Shown here in pieces: positions 37,201 to 43,892 of a stretch of 64,000 nucleotides of DNA. Each line of letters starts with the position of its first letter. The first letter of the stretch is position 1. Source of the stretch: Flavobacteriales bacterium UBA6057 (GTDB taxonomy: Bacteria > Bacteroidota > Bacteroidia > Flavobacteriales_G > Salibacteraceae); assembly GCA_002428995.1 (NCBI GenBank), contig DIYJ01000005.1, forward strand, positions 220,474-284,473, in the 5' to 3' direction. A program made the position numbers and the translations under genes. The notes under the pieces were generated by a model, which was given only the letters and a program-made list of their open reading frames with translations, was not told where the DNA came from and did not search any database.

Positions 37201-38045
37201 ATCCTCTCAATCAAACCAACGACACTGCTTCCAACCTGCTTCCAGGTAGCTACGCTGTTTCTGTAACAGATACGGCCAACTGTCTCGGGGTAGGCTTGAT
37301 TGACATCGACTTCCTCGATGAAGCTCCAAATGTTAGCCTTGGACCGGATGTTACTGTTTGCGAAGGTGCGGAGGTGATCCTCACTCCTGGCGGAGGTTTC
37401 AGCAGCTATACCTGGAATACAGGCGAAACAGCTACGGATATCAACGTGACTGCCAGCGGAACCTACAGTGTCTCTGTGACAAGCGCCAACGGTTGTGGAA
37501 ACCTGGACAGTGTTGAAGTACAGATCATTCCTACTCCGGTGGTTGATCTAGGCTCAGATACACTCGTTTGCTCTACCACTGACATCAGCCCGATACTGAC
37601 GCTGAATGCAGGAAGCGGATTCGCCAGCTATGCCTGGTCTACGGGCGAAACCACACAGAGCATTGATGTTGATCAAACTAACTTCTACAGCGTCACAGTT
37701 ACTACGGCCGAGGGATGTGTAGGAAACGATGCGATGATTGCAGTATTCGACACGTGCATCAACCTGAATGCGGATGAGTTGGCGGGCAACCTCTTCGAGT
37801 TAAACCTCTATCCAAACCCAACGCTGGGCAGATTCTGGATTGAGATGAGCGGTTTCGAAAACGGCAAGTACGAGGTGGTTGTGTCCAACCTCCAGGGACA
37901 ACCCGTCTGGTCAAGATCCATCAGCATTGATGGTAACCGCGAATACCGGGAAGAGGTATCACTCGAGAACATTGCCGCTGGCATGTATGTACTTCGATTG
38001 ATGGGCAACGACAAACAAGTGGAAAGAAGAGTGATCGTCCAATAA
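25284..38045 (+). CDS. Giant SprB-repeat T9SS surface adhesin (4253 residues)
   Basis: Order of parts: signal peptide (ends near NVWAQ); a MAM-like domain (FPWDDSFEGGFTNWTG to DRAIDRLFL) and one SprB-like unit; a second MAM-like domain (FESWEDSLGDWTN to GDRALDNLRIL) and another unit; an Ig-like stretch; then about 40 units of ~75 residues. Each unit runs roughly C(N/F)G..DG, GGT.PY.Y.WS(N/T)G, AGTYTVTVTDANGC, ITEP. PKD-like units opening LG(N/S)DT.(V/F)C are interspersed near the end. The protein finishes with a T9SS sorting domain (LYPNPTLGRFWIEMSG to RRVIVQ). SprB of Flavobacterium johnsoniae, built of such units, is a mobile gliding adhesin carried by the Gld/Spr machinery. This protein is therefore a candidate gliding or attachment adhesin; motility itself cannot be read from the window. 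Confidence 0.93.
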   Translation: MVRSLRSLLFIGLSTLFSLNVWAQCNSTVTVFPWDDSFEGGFTNWTGDIANPGWQTTDAGGANGTPSFGTGPTTIVDGSLAAYTEVSGAGSPNVTMDLNGPCFALPHNSIPFFSFVYHMYNTTQNANAMGSLALQVNDDPLNSTVWTTVWSDTGNQGNVWIPDTVDLSTYAGDTIQIRFRSISGTGDSTWQGDRAIDRLFLSLGVNVNHNYCIGGTSGSASVNAQYGTIPYTYLWSTGATTQSISGLAAGNYTVTVVDALLDTAIVPFTILPGTVPSISTLPYFESWEDSLGDWTNLTTDDFDWSFRSNGIGGTGPTVPDFPSDGSIYIYTEASGQATGNEAILSSPCFNFGANTLPYFIFDYQMKVDGGGGSAANMGWLYLIADTTPTTTNTGDTVWSQFGDAGNNWITDTVDLSMYAGSEVVLRFTGEIGTGIPQYGDRALDNLRILDAVETSESCDGGSGGSIFIDPQHGTAPYTYLWNTNATTQGISNLGAGTYTVTITDANTNTLVRSVDIDTLEIPAPTGLTADITSFCANDQDTAMLSIDYLAGDATFFGSSDTLNDLGPQNTAGESVLYSLIGAPNTATSDATFAFYSRGDLEAPGEYINCFSESGNLLAQALNHSAQCAGFYEVVGFEVPVDTINTWTQDDTIFMEGDPFGMTRYCGFGGTRYSQEGYFTVSYKYSTLQPYWFENSCDTVIANAVDSGFFISVAPTTTTTYYVRFYNAECQAWGDCDSITITVNAPPVVTADPNPASYCNQLPTTITASGASSYSWSPGTGLNIDTGAVVTTTSNNPITYTLTGTDGNGCSDTTLVNLQITSPPTVGFTNTNVTCNSGMDGQIATVTTGGTAPYSYQWSNGGTNSSIGSLSAGTYTVTVTDSLGCASSNTTLITEPGPVNVFAFANPVTCNGLSSGSFFANATGGTQPYDFNWSSGQSTLNTTFSFVGGQTAGTYTVTVTDQLGCSGTDSVEVVEPDPLSIDSVNVVDVLCNGGNDGTAEAFVSGGTSPYNYTWNPGNLFGANVNGLSAGTYTLNVTDNNGCFETTTLVVAEPTPVVASASVDNPVTCFGGNDGSATASGSGGTPGYTYLWDNNETTATAVSLTAGLHCVTVTDTNGCTDTACVTITEPDTVSAGIVITNVSCYDGNNGALASTPSGGNGAPYTYLWSTGATSSSISGLVADSYTLTVTDNSGCSNVFTSTVTQPDSLDLAMSSTNALCNGETTGTAAVVVTGGTSPYTYIWSNGQTADNATGLGAGTHTVTVTDANGCGKTGSVTITEPAMLVVNIDSSNDVSCFGFTDGEAFASATGGTSPYSFAWTSGSTNDSAGGLAAGTYTVVVTDANACTASNSVVITQPAVLALATQVNANVTCNGGMDGEGEVVATGGTMPYDYLWSNGSTSNTAPGLVAGTHTVTVTDANGCVDTETVTITEPTPIVITLNVDSMPSCAGDNDGGVSGGATGGTGALSFLWNTGSSSTTLSGVPAATYTVTVTDISGCTEVDSIVLNEPDPLVATFSSIDSISCNGVSDGGLFADGIGGTGPYTFLWSTGTTADSITGLTDGTFTVTVTDANGCVDDTSTTLISPAIVILSLDSTNDVNCFGGSDGEAHASGTGGTLPYTFAWSNGSFGSSINDLTQGSHSVTLTDVNGCADTDNFSISQPASALSVSAMVDSNASCNGFSDGGASVSASGGTAPYTYNWTSGSNTTVAAGLSAGTHTVVVTDANGCQDSASVTITEPTAVVASIGIDSNVSCNGGNDGALTASATGGAAGYSYLWSTGATSASISGLVADSYTVTITDASGCTGTQSETITEPTALTVSITVDSNASCNGGSNGGLTASGSGGTTTYSYQWSNGSSGASINGLSATTYTVTITDANGCTSTASEIITEPTPVVVVIDSSFNADCFGASTGSAFASASGGNGSYTFAWSNSGSGNSISGLAAGTYTVTATDANGCQGTNQVIITEPASALNLVTAVDSNVSCQGDMDGGVSVVASGGTSPYTYLWSNGSIQDFAAGLAAGTHTVTVTDANGCSETATETVTQPNLLVATTTIDSNVACNGGGSGGMTAGVTGGTSPYTYSWSNGDMTQSITGLTAGPYTVTVSDANGCFTTASGTITEPTDITSNTFTLTDVTCFMGSDGTAQVTANGGTTPYTYLWSNGDTSDIADSLAAGTFTVTITDANGCTETNTATITQPSNIGVELVSVPASGQLCFGDSSGSFLVTEIGGSGNSAPGTYLWSTGSTDSVITGLPAGAYSVIFTSTLGCQNTLTGSLTQPDSAIESTITALDTLLCNGASDASLLASATGGYSSQGYSFMWSNGSTIDTAMNLSAGTYFVTISDSLNCQIVDSFTVTEPSAVQASITSTVDASCFGEADGEATAGGSGGTGAYTFLWQDGQTNATAMGLAAGTYTVIVTDANGCSDTTSATISEPTLLVAAVALDSNASCNGFADGGATASASGGTAPYTYLWSDGQTDASAVNLAAGTYIVTVTDFNGCEDTISINITEPMPLVASTVVDSNAACNGSADGGATASATGGTSPYAYLWSNGQIDSNATNLAAGVHTVTITDANGCVDVTTVTITEPSAVLAAIALDSNVSCNGFADGGATASASGGTSPYTYLWSDTQIGATATGFPAGTYEVYVTDDNGCMDTASITITEPTLLVAAAAVDSNASCNGFADGGATASASGGTAPYTYLWSDNQVTQSATGLGAGTYIVTVTDANGCEDTASVVITEPALLVASTVLDSNASCNGFTDGGATASANGGTSPYTYLWSDNQVTESAVGLGAGTYTVTVTDANGCTDTSSVTITEPMVLVASTMVDSNASCNTFSDGGATAQATGGTAPYTYLWSDNQVAQSAVGLAAGTYTVTITDDNGCQDVATVTITEPTPLVASTSLDSNVSCNALTDGGATASASGATGPYTYLWSDNQVTESAVALGAGPYTVTVTDANGCQDVSTIVITEPALLVVSTVVDSNVSCYGLADGGATASSTGGTTPYSYMWPNSSTNPSIDGLAAGSYVVTVTDFNGCTDTATVVITEPDSLTITTSVNDISCFGFQDGTIALTVTGGTQSYNYNWSTGSTQDSISLLDVGTYTVTVSDANGCSKMESYSITQPSVLAASIFSTSNVLCNGDSTGTIVASAAGGTAGYSFSWPTPIVSINDTALNVPAGTYTVTVTDANGCTDTEVATITEPTPIVLSVTSTTMVTCVGGSDGEIQVNATGGAGSFTYSWNNSTVGPVNSNLSAAEYCVTVTDANGCQDSVCVIITELNALPTVHIGNDTIFCQQDFTLSAGSFSSYLWDDGSTNSTLMVNSSGTYSVTVTDANGCQNADTTVITMLTLPDPNVTIIDSADCGISNGVALAGFTNPGGGAPYTYLWSNGQNGGPGITGIGFGNYTLTVTDANGCVGTEDFQMLEDTVILATISASDVTCFGAMDGSVAVTALNGTSPYSYNWSNSSVNDSQSSIGPGVYSVTLTDANGCQAIADTVVTEPLEILLSTSSVETTCGASNGNATVVAGPGSYNFTYAWNDAGSQTTPTAFNLGAGIYTVTVTNQFNCSETATISVNDLGAPVLTTGFSNEQCPGAADGFAYVDAVGNGMLTYTWDDPSNQTTDTANNLSAGIYGVTVTDTNGCSSFASIPLITEFQNPVISLGNDTTVCELAYSLSPGPGFSAYEWSNSGVTDSITVTASNTYTVTVTDSNGCQASDAIDLTMNDPVVFNEAVTDANCNQTNGAIALTISSGTGPFAFNWSTGGTNNQIDNVGAGFYGVTVSDINGCSASDSIEIGLVDAPQITLTSDSASCAGVSDGSAAATVTGGAAPYTYLWSNGAVTDSLNAVMATTYTVTVTDDSNCVVTASIAVEEPAKIILDVTTIASTCGVGDGEATVSASGGAGGFTYQWNDPANQTTPTASNLAAGLYVIVVTDAEGCFNSENVALNDNGAPLLLTDGLDASCSNSPDGTAWVEALGGAPFSYLWNDPLNQTNDTASNLLPGSYAVSVTDTANCLGVGLIDIDFLDEAPNVSLGPDVTVCEGAEVILTPGGGFSSYTWNTGETATDINVTASGTYSVSVTSANGCGNLDSVEVQIIPTPVVDLGSDTLVCSTTDISPILTLNAGSGFASYAWSTGETTQSIDVDQTNFYSVTVTTAEGCVGNDAMIAVFDTCINLNADELAGNLFELNLYPNPTLGRFWIEMSGFENGKYEVVVSNLQGQPVWSRSISIDGNREYREEVSLENIAAGMYVLRLMGNDKQVERRVIVQ
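27752..37325 (+). repeat. Tandem coding repeats (SprB-type units, ~225 bp each)
   Basis: About 40 units inside the giant adhesin. The most alike lie at about 32570-34395: eight consecutive units sharing DSN(A/V)(S/A)CN and DGGATA. At DNA level the units starting near 32590 and 33285 both read GATTCCAATGCTTCGTGCAA and stay close for over 90 bases. Outer units are more divergent, as expected if the centre expanded most recently. Confidence 0.9.
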
Positions 38046-38078
38046 CGGTCGCTCTTCGCTCTCCCTTGAAGAAGGCGG

Positions 38079-38130
38079 TTAATAGCTATCAGCTGCGAGC
38101 TATTAGCTACTAGCCTAGCCTAGCCTAGCC
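38079..38130. repeat. TTAATAGCTATCAGCTG tract followed by (TAGCC)4
   Basis: Spacer repeat of the agctgatagct family (38079-38108) running into four perfect TAGCC units at 38111-38130. Its reverse complement resembles the tracts at 2895-2920 and 4430-4450. The spacer 38046-38290 shows no gene. Confidence 0.75.
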
Positions 38131-38227
38131 TGCACTTCCCATATTTGAAGGCTTTCCTGATCTGGACCTAGACTGTGGTAAAACACAAAAGATTAACGCG
38201 ATCTGAAAGATGACAGACCACAAGCCC

Positions 38228-38296
38228 CAATCATCTAATGATCTAATGATCTAATCTTCTGATTATCTGATCATCTAATTATCCAATCGCCTAATC
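38228..38296. repeat. ATCATCTAATGATCTAATG-type spacer tract reaching into the tamB stop
   Basis: Degenerate tandem words (tcatctaatgatctaatgat, cttctgattatctgatcatc). The reverse complement matches the tract at 5405-5450. The tract overlaps the last bases of tamB. Confidence 0.7.
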
Positions 38297-41200
38297 CGGT
38301 TCCTCAGACTTTGGCATCTCTTTGTCAACCGGATTGGTCTCTTCCGCATCGACTTTTGGCAAAGTTGACGGTGGAGACTCAACCTCCGGTTCTTCTGCCG
38401 GTGCTTCCTCATTGATTTCAGCCTTGTCTTCTTTGCGGGCAAAAAGCCTTTTGAAAAAGCCGTTGCCGTCAAACTCCTTTCGGTAGAAGATACCTGCGCC
38501 CTGTGTGTAAGGCGACTGGTTGAGGTTTACTGCACTGTAATTATTCGCCTCGTTAAACACCCGAGCGCGAAGGGAAGAGTTGTCGCTTTCGCTGATTTTG
38601 TATTCCACGTTGAATTCACCAGCCACATTGCTGGCGTCCTCATTTCCGGGGTTATCTCCGCGAACGGTTCCGTTTACTTCCAGCAAAACACGGTCGTCAA
38701 AAAGCTCTTTGGATAATGTCAGTTCCGCCTGATCGGAAGTGGTCTCCTGATCTCCTCTTCGATAGTTGATGGCGATGTCAACGCTCTCGAAGTACTGGGA
38801 AGCCCAATTGGAGAATTGATTGCTGAGTACTTCGAAGCCCGTGGTACTGGACAAACCTTCTGTGCTGAAACCCTGCTGAGGCGCAAAGGCACCTACGAGG
38901 AGCAAGGAGAATACTTGCTTGTTCAAATCCTGGGCATTCATTGTTCCAGGCGCGAGCAATTGGTTGGCGAGGTCAGACTCTGGCAAGCTTGGAAGGTTCA
39001 CATCAAAAGAGAGCACCGGATCCATCAGTGCACCCTTCATCTTGAGGTAGAGCTCTACCGGCATGCGCTGCTTGTAATAATCTGAAGTGTCGCCAGTGGA
39101 TGCGACCAGCGTATAAGGAGAGGTTCGAAGGTTATAGATGGCAGCCAAGTCTACCTGTGCGTCATAGGGCGAGCCGTTCCATGCGATCTTGCTGCCCTGC
39201 GCTACGGCAAACTTCTTATTCACCACGTTTTGCAGTGTAAAGAGGTAATCTCCGCTGTTGATCGTATAATCACCATACATGTTGAATTTCCCACGGGTAT
39301 CGATCTCCATCAGCATGTCTCCCCTACCGCGCACCTTGATGATGTCACCGATCTTCTCGTCAAAAATGATCTGAACTTCTGCCTTCTCATCCACCGCGAG
39401 CTGGAAGTTCAAGACCAATCCTTTCAGCTGTTCCCTCGCTCGCTCCTGCAAAAGCTCCAGCCGCTCCTCTGCATCATCGCCCACAAAGTGAATGTACTCC
39501 ACATCATTCACTTCTCCGGGCTTGTCAAGCGGAATGAAAAGCTGTGTGTTCTTGTTCGTGGCCGCAATTACTTCAATGCTTGTTTCGTCACCACTGCCAC
39601 TGATGCTCACATCTCCTGAAATGTTTGCGCGACCGTAGTAGAGTTCATTTTGAGCTGCCGAAGTATTCAGACACAGGAAATTATCTACATCCAGGAAGAT
39701 GTCATAGTTCAGGTTCTGGAAGTTGGTGTGGAAGATGGTGGCGGTAGCAAAGCCTTGTTGTCCTTTTTCATCGATCAATGGCAGCACATCACACCCAATG
39801 TAGTCTTCACGGATGTTGACGGTGCCGGTTGGAATGGTGTAAGATGTATTCAGATAATTGACTTTCGTACTGAACCCATCCAGGTTGAGATCACCATTCA
39901 ACTGAGGTTCTGCGAGCTTCCCTTTCACACTGACGGATCCATTGATCTCCCCCTCCAGATCAGAGACAAAACGCTCCAGAAAAGGTTCTAGCAACACCAC
40001 TCTGAAGCTTTGAAAGTCTGCTGTCACATCCAGCTGATCTTCTGCTTCGAAGGGATAGTAATTCCCCTTCACTCGAATGTTCTTCTGTTCCTGATAATCC
40101 AGTTCAACATCCAATCCGACAGAATTGGTGATCGCAGAATAACTGCTACTTCCATAGATATCCCCGAACTCGATGTCCTGGTAGAACAGGTGCTTGGCAT
40201 TCAAGTTGGCATTGACGAGCACAGCATCCCCAGATTGCCGGATATCCACCTCAGAATTAAGGATTCCCCCAACTTTCTGGGCCGTAAGCCCAAGCTTGGA
40301 GATGTAGGAAAGGTCCACACTGCGCAGCTCCAGCTTCAACGTATCGTTTTCAAGATCTGAAAGCCTGCCATCGCATGCAATGCTGCCATCTTCGCTCTGG
40401 ATGAGCAATTTCTGGATTTCAGTGGATGCAGAATCGATATGGATGCGCGCCCGGTTGGTGGAATACCAGTTGACACCACCTGTCACCACATCAAAATCGG
40501 TTAACCCAATTTCCAGCACACGAGCTTCCTGCGCTGCCATGTTGAAGCCAATGGATCCACAATCCCCTCGCTGGGTAGAATTGGCCCATTGCACGGAAGC
40601 AGCCAGTGTATCGGCATGCACATCAAACAGCCCAATCACATTGGATACAAAGTAGTCTTCCGACAACTCGATGTGGGCGCAAGTAGCCTGTAGCAACAGA
40701 CTATCGGCCCTGGGCGCCATGGAGATGCGGATGTCATTGTAGCTTGCTTCTCCGTAGAGCAACGAAATGCTGTTCGATCGCAGATCCAGGTAGTTTGTTC
40801 TTGTATCTACCCTTCCGCTCAGCTCGATGTCTTCCAGCGTGCTCAACTTCGGGGAAATGAGTTCCAGGAGATGCGATTCCTGCTGCAGGTCAACACGAAA
40901 CGCGAAGTGCTGAAGTGTGTCCGCAGGCTGCTCCTTCATAGGAAAGTAGTGCGGCAAATAGGCGGCCGCCAGTTGCTGAAACGCAGATGGAAGGTCAAAC
41001 AAGGTAGTCGCCCCGTTGATCGTAATGTCGAAGTAGTCGGAAACCAACTCAATAGAATGGCCCTCATCCGTCAATTGATCGATCAGGCGGGCCGTGTCCA
41101 ATTGAAGCGATCGGGTTTGTGAGTGATAGTCAAAGTCGCTCAGCACAAACTCACCGTGGAGTTTCTCCTTTGTGTCACCCGCCATATCCAGGCTAAACGC

Positions 41201-42862
41201 TCCGCTGAGTGTAGAAAGCGAGTCCTCGGGAAGCAGGTTGAGCGCAGCCAGATTCAAACGCTCTATGCTGGTTTTGCAATGGATTTCGGGTACCTCATCC
41301 GTCAAATCTACTCTACCGGCAAAATCGAGGACGATGTTGGTGTCTCTCACATCCAGGTTGCCGTTGAAAATGCGCTGATCCAGCGTGCCATCGAGGGAAA
41401 CATCCTTGTACTCATAACCCATCAGCTCGATGGAATGCACTGTTCCCTTGGCTTCAACACTCATCTTTTTGAGGTCAAAATCATGACCTTCCACGTTGAG
41501 GTCGAAGGCAGCCTGACCAATCTGTCCGCTTCCTACCAGAGCATCGATGTCCAATCCATTCGATTTCACATTCCCGATATAGCGAACCTGCTCCTTCTGG
41601 GTTTTCAGGTTCAAATCAAGCTCCAAATTGCCGACAGCGGATTGCAGGTTTCCATATGCCACAAAGTCTTGAAAGAAACCGGTGTAAGAACCTTGAAAAC
41701 TGAGTGCACCAACCACTTGGGCGACTTCAGGAAGCTCCAGAATCTGCGGTTCCGCACTCGGCAAGGCCAATCCATTCAGTTCAGAAATAGGAACGTAGAG
41801 CTGCCGCACATTGCTTTGAATGAACAAGGCATCAGGATCAGGCAGGCCTCGAAGGCGAACGTTACCACTGAGGTAAGCGGAATTCAGGAAGCGCAGTGTA
41901 TCAATGGATGTCTTTAGATTGTCAATGGTCCCGTTCACCTTCCCGGTGAAGTCCACGTCCGTCAGCGTTCCTTGCAGAATAGGAGCAAAAAAGGCGATGT
42001 CGTCCACCGCGATCCTCGACTTTTCCAAAGTCGCCTTCAATTTCACCTCGGTTAGGAAAGCTCCGAAATCACTCCAGCCATCGTAGTGCATCTCTAAGTC
42101 ACCTTGCACTATGGATCGGTTCGTTTCTAACTGCAAGGCGTGTGCTGCAATCGAATCAGCGCTTACTGATGCAAGGGATTGAAGATGCTTTACCTCCAGC
42201 CCTGAATGATCCGCCAAAGTGAGATCAAGGATATGAGCCTGAACATCACTTCCAACAAGGCTGATATCTTCAAACACCGCATTCAATTGACGGATGTCCA
42301 GATCACTGAAATTGATGCCTTCATAAGCGTCAGCGATGCCCAGCGCCTGATATCGAAAGCGTGCATCACTCAGCTCAAAGCGGCTGCAGGAGAGCTCAAA
42401 CTGCTGATCAGAACTAGTCGTATCCTCCGAACTGAAAGCGTCAATGATGAAATCCATATTGAGCGAGCTGTCCGGTAGTTGGTAGAGGTTGAAGTAAGCA
42501 GTCTCTAAGTTGACCTCCCCGAGATTCAAAAAGCTGAAGGATTTATCAAAGGCTAAAACACCAACATCGAGGGACGAAACAAAGGCGAGCGTATCATCTT
42601 GCAGATCTTTCACCAGCAGTCCATTCAGTTGAAGGCTCGAGAAAGGCTTTAAGTAGATGGATTCGATGTCTACCTCCGCCCCGAGGTAGTCGCCAAACTC
42701 AGTGGCAGCATAGGAAACGGCTTCGGTTTGAACAGCGGGAATCAATAAGCTACCGCCCAGAATGACGGGTAGCAAGAGTAAGAAGAGCAATGTCCCCGCC
42801 AGTAGCCGGATGGCCTTTTTGATACCTTTGCGCTCACGTGAATTTGCTTTCAATCGCTGCAA
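38291..42862 (-). CDS. TamB/DUF490 translocation and assembly module protein
   Basis: 1523 residues, the usual size for Bacteroidota TamB. An N-terminal membrane anchor (AIRLLAGTLLFLLLLPVILGG) is followed by a very long beta-helical region of AsmA-like repeats. The conserved DUF490 region lies near the C-terminus (VRGRGDMLMEIDTRGKFNMY, GDYLFTLQNVVNKKFAVAQG, LSKELFDDRVLLEVNG). After it is a Pro/Glu-rich tail. TamB-like proteins bridge the periplasm and take part in outer-membrane protein assembly or phospholipid transport. No TamA/BamA gene is adjacent. The start is TTG 42862 or TTG 42853; no ATG exists at the N-terminus. It is only 16 bases from the divergent tsaD ATG. Confidence 0.93.
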   Translation of the reverse strand: MQRLKANSRERKGIKKAIRLLAGTLLFLLLLPVILGGSLLIPAVQTEAVSYAATEFGDYLGAEVDIESIYLKPFSSLQLNGLLVKDLQDDTLAFVSSLDVGVLAFDKSFSFLNLGEVNLETAYFNLYQLPDSSLNMDFIIDAFSSEDTTSSDQQFELSCSRFELSDARFRYQALGIADAYEGINFSDLDIRQLNAVFEDISLVGSDVQAHILDLTLADHSGLEVKHLQSLASVSADSIAAHALQLETNRSIVQGDLEMHYDGWSDFGAFLTEVKLKATLEKSRIAVDDIAFFAPILQGTLTDVDFTGKVNGTIDNLKTSIDTLRFLNSAYLSGNVRLRGLPDPDALFIQSNVRQLYVPISELNGLALPSAEPQILELPEVAQVVGALSFQGSYTGFFQDFVAYGNLQSAVGNLELDLNLKTQKEQVRYIGNVKSNGLDIDALVGSGQIGQAAFDLNVEGHDFDLKKMSVEAKGTVHSIELMGYEYKDVSLDGTLDQRIFNGNLDVRDTNIVLDFAGRVDLTDEVPEIHCKTSIERLNLAALNLLPEDSLSTLSGAFSLDMAGDTKEKLHGEFVLSDFDYHSQTRSLQLDTARLIDQLTDEGHSIELVSDYFDITINGATTLFDLPSAFQQLAAAYLPHYFPMKEQPADTLQHFAFRVDLQQESHLLELISPKLSTLEDIELSGRVDTRTNYLDLRSNSISLLYGEASYNDIRISMAPRADSLLLQATCAHIELSEDYFVSNVIGLFDVHADTLAASVQWANSTQRGDCGSIGFNMAAQEARVLEIGLTDFDVVTGGVNWYSTNRARIHIDSASTEIQKLLIQSEDGSIACDGRLSDLENDTLKLELRSVDLSYISKLGLTAQKVGGILNSEVDIRQSGDAVLVNANLNAKHLFYQDIEFGDIYGSSSYSAITNSVGLDVELDYQEQKNIRVKGNYYPFEAEDQLDVTADFQSFRVVLLEPFLERFVSDLEGEINGSVSVKGKLAEPQLNGDLNLDGFSTKVNYLNTSYTIPTGTVNIREDYIGCDVLPLIDEKGQQGFATATIFHTNFQNLNYDIFLDVDNFLCLNTSAAQNELYYGRANISGDVSISGSGDETSIEVIAATNKNTQLFIPLDKPGEVNDVEYIHFVGDDAEERLELLQERAREQLKGLVLNFQLAVDEKAEVQIIFDEKIGDIIKVRGRGDMLMEIDTRGKFNMYGDYTINSGDYLFTLQNVVNKKFAVAQGSKIAWNGSPYDAQVDLAAIYNLRTSPYTLVASTGDTSDYYKQRMPVELYLKMKGALMDPVLSFDVNLPSLPESDLANQLLAPGTMNAQDLNKQVFSLLLVGAFAPQQGFSTEGLSSTTGFEVLSNQFSNWASQYFESVDIAINYRRGDQETTSDQAELTLSKELFDDRVLLEVNGTVRGDNPGNEDASNVAGEFNVEYKISESDNSSLRARVFNEANNYSAVNLNQSPYTQGAGIFYRKEFDGNGFFKRLFARKEDKAEINEEAPAEEPEVESPPSTLPKVDAEETNPVDKEMPKSEEPD

Positions 42863-42878
42863 AATTAAGGAAAGCTAT

Positions 42879-43892
42879 ATGCCCATTACCATTCTTGGAA
42901 TTGAGTCTTCCTGCGATGATACGTCCGCAGCCATCCTGAGTGACAAAACCGTATTAAGTAACGTTACGGCAAGCCAGGAAGTACATCAAAAATACGGTGG
43001 AGTAGTTCCTGAACTCGCCTCGCGTGCCCATCAGTCAAACATCGTTCCAGTTGTGGACCGTGCCTTGAAAGAAGCGGATGTAGAAATGAAAGACCTGGAT
43101 GCCATTGCCTACACGCTCGGCCCCGGTCTGGTAGGCTCGCTCATGGTGGGCAGCTCTTTCGCAAAAGGCTTGTCACTCAGCCTGAACATCCCTCTCCTGG
43201 AAGTTCATCATATGAAGGCCCATGTTATGGCACACTTCATAGAAGAACCGGAAACCTCCAACCCCGAACTTCCATTCCTGTGTCTCACCGTGAGCGGTGG
43301 TCACACTCAATTGGTGATTGTGCACAGTCACAAGCATTTCGAAGTCATCGGTGAAACCATCGATGATGCGGTGGGCGAAGCCTTTGACAAGTCTGCCAAA
43401 ATCATTGGCCTCCCCTATCCCGGAGGTCCGCTGATTGATCAGTACGCGAAACTTGGTGATCCTGAGTCCTTCACATTTGCGAAACCCAAAGTTCCGGATC
43501 TCCAATTCAGCTTCAGTGGTTTTAAAACGAGTGTCCTTTACACGGTTCGCGATCGGGTAAAAGAAAACCCAAACTTCCTGGAGCAGCAGCGAGATAATCT
43601 GTGCGCTTCGATTCAGCGAACCCTGGTAGAAATGCTGATGGAGAAAGTGAGACTGGCTCAAAAACAGACAGGAATTACACGCATAGCATTGGCAGGTGGA
43701 GTCAGCGCCAACTCGGAATTAAGAACCAGCGTTCGAAAACTTCAGGAAGAGGGTTGTGAGGTGTACATCCCAAAATTCGAGTATTGTACTGATAATGCTG
43801 CGATGATCGCGGTTCAGGGATACCATCAGTTTCAAGAAAAGCAATGGGGTTCCCTGTCCAGCGCTCCTTCTGCACGTCTTCGAATTGAATGA
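42879..43892 (+). CDS. tsaD: tRNA N6-adenosine threonylcarbamoyltransferase TsaD
   Basis: Transfers the threonylcarbamoyl group to A37 of ANN-decoding tRNAs, with TsaB and TsaE. At 337 residues it has family length. ILGIESSCDDTSAAI at the N-terminus, the metal-binding HHMKAHVMAH, SGGHTQLVIV, PYPGGPLID and LAGGVSANSELR are all canonical. ATG 42879 is chosen; the frame opens further upstream but inside tamB. The stop overlaps the next gene by four bases (ATGA). Confidence 0.97.
   Translation: MPITILGIESSCDDTSAAILSDKTVLSNVTASQEVHQKYGGVVPELASRAHQSNIVPVVDRALKEADVEMKDLDAIAYTLGPGLVGSLMVGSSFAKGLSLSLNIPLLEVHHMKAHVMAHFIEEPETSNPELPFLCLTVSGGHTQLVIVHSHKHFEVIGETIDDAVGEAFDKSAKIIGLPYPGGPLIDQYAKLGDPESFTFAKPKVPDLQFSFSGFKTSVLYTVRDRVKENPNFLEQQRDNLCASIQRTLVEMLMEKVRLAQKQTGITRIALAGGVSANSELRTSVRKLQEEGCEVYIPKFEYCTDNAAMIAVQGYHQFQEKQWGSLSSAPSARLRIE

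Noticed and set aside
27752..37325. Regular ~225-bp repeats as a CRISPR array or satellite
   Set aside because: The repeats are in one continuous reading frame with conserved protein motifs and no spacer structure.
41123..41917. 264-codon plus-strand frame opposite tamB
   Set aside because: Long but antisense to a well-supported tamB; no domain or start context.
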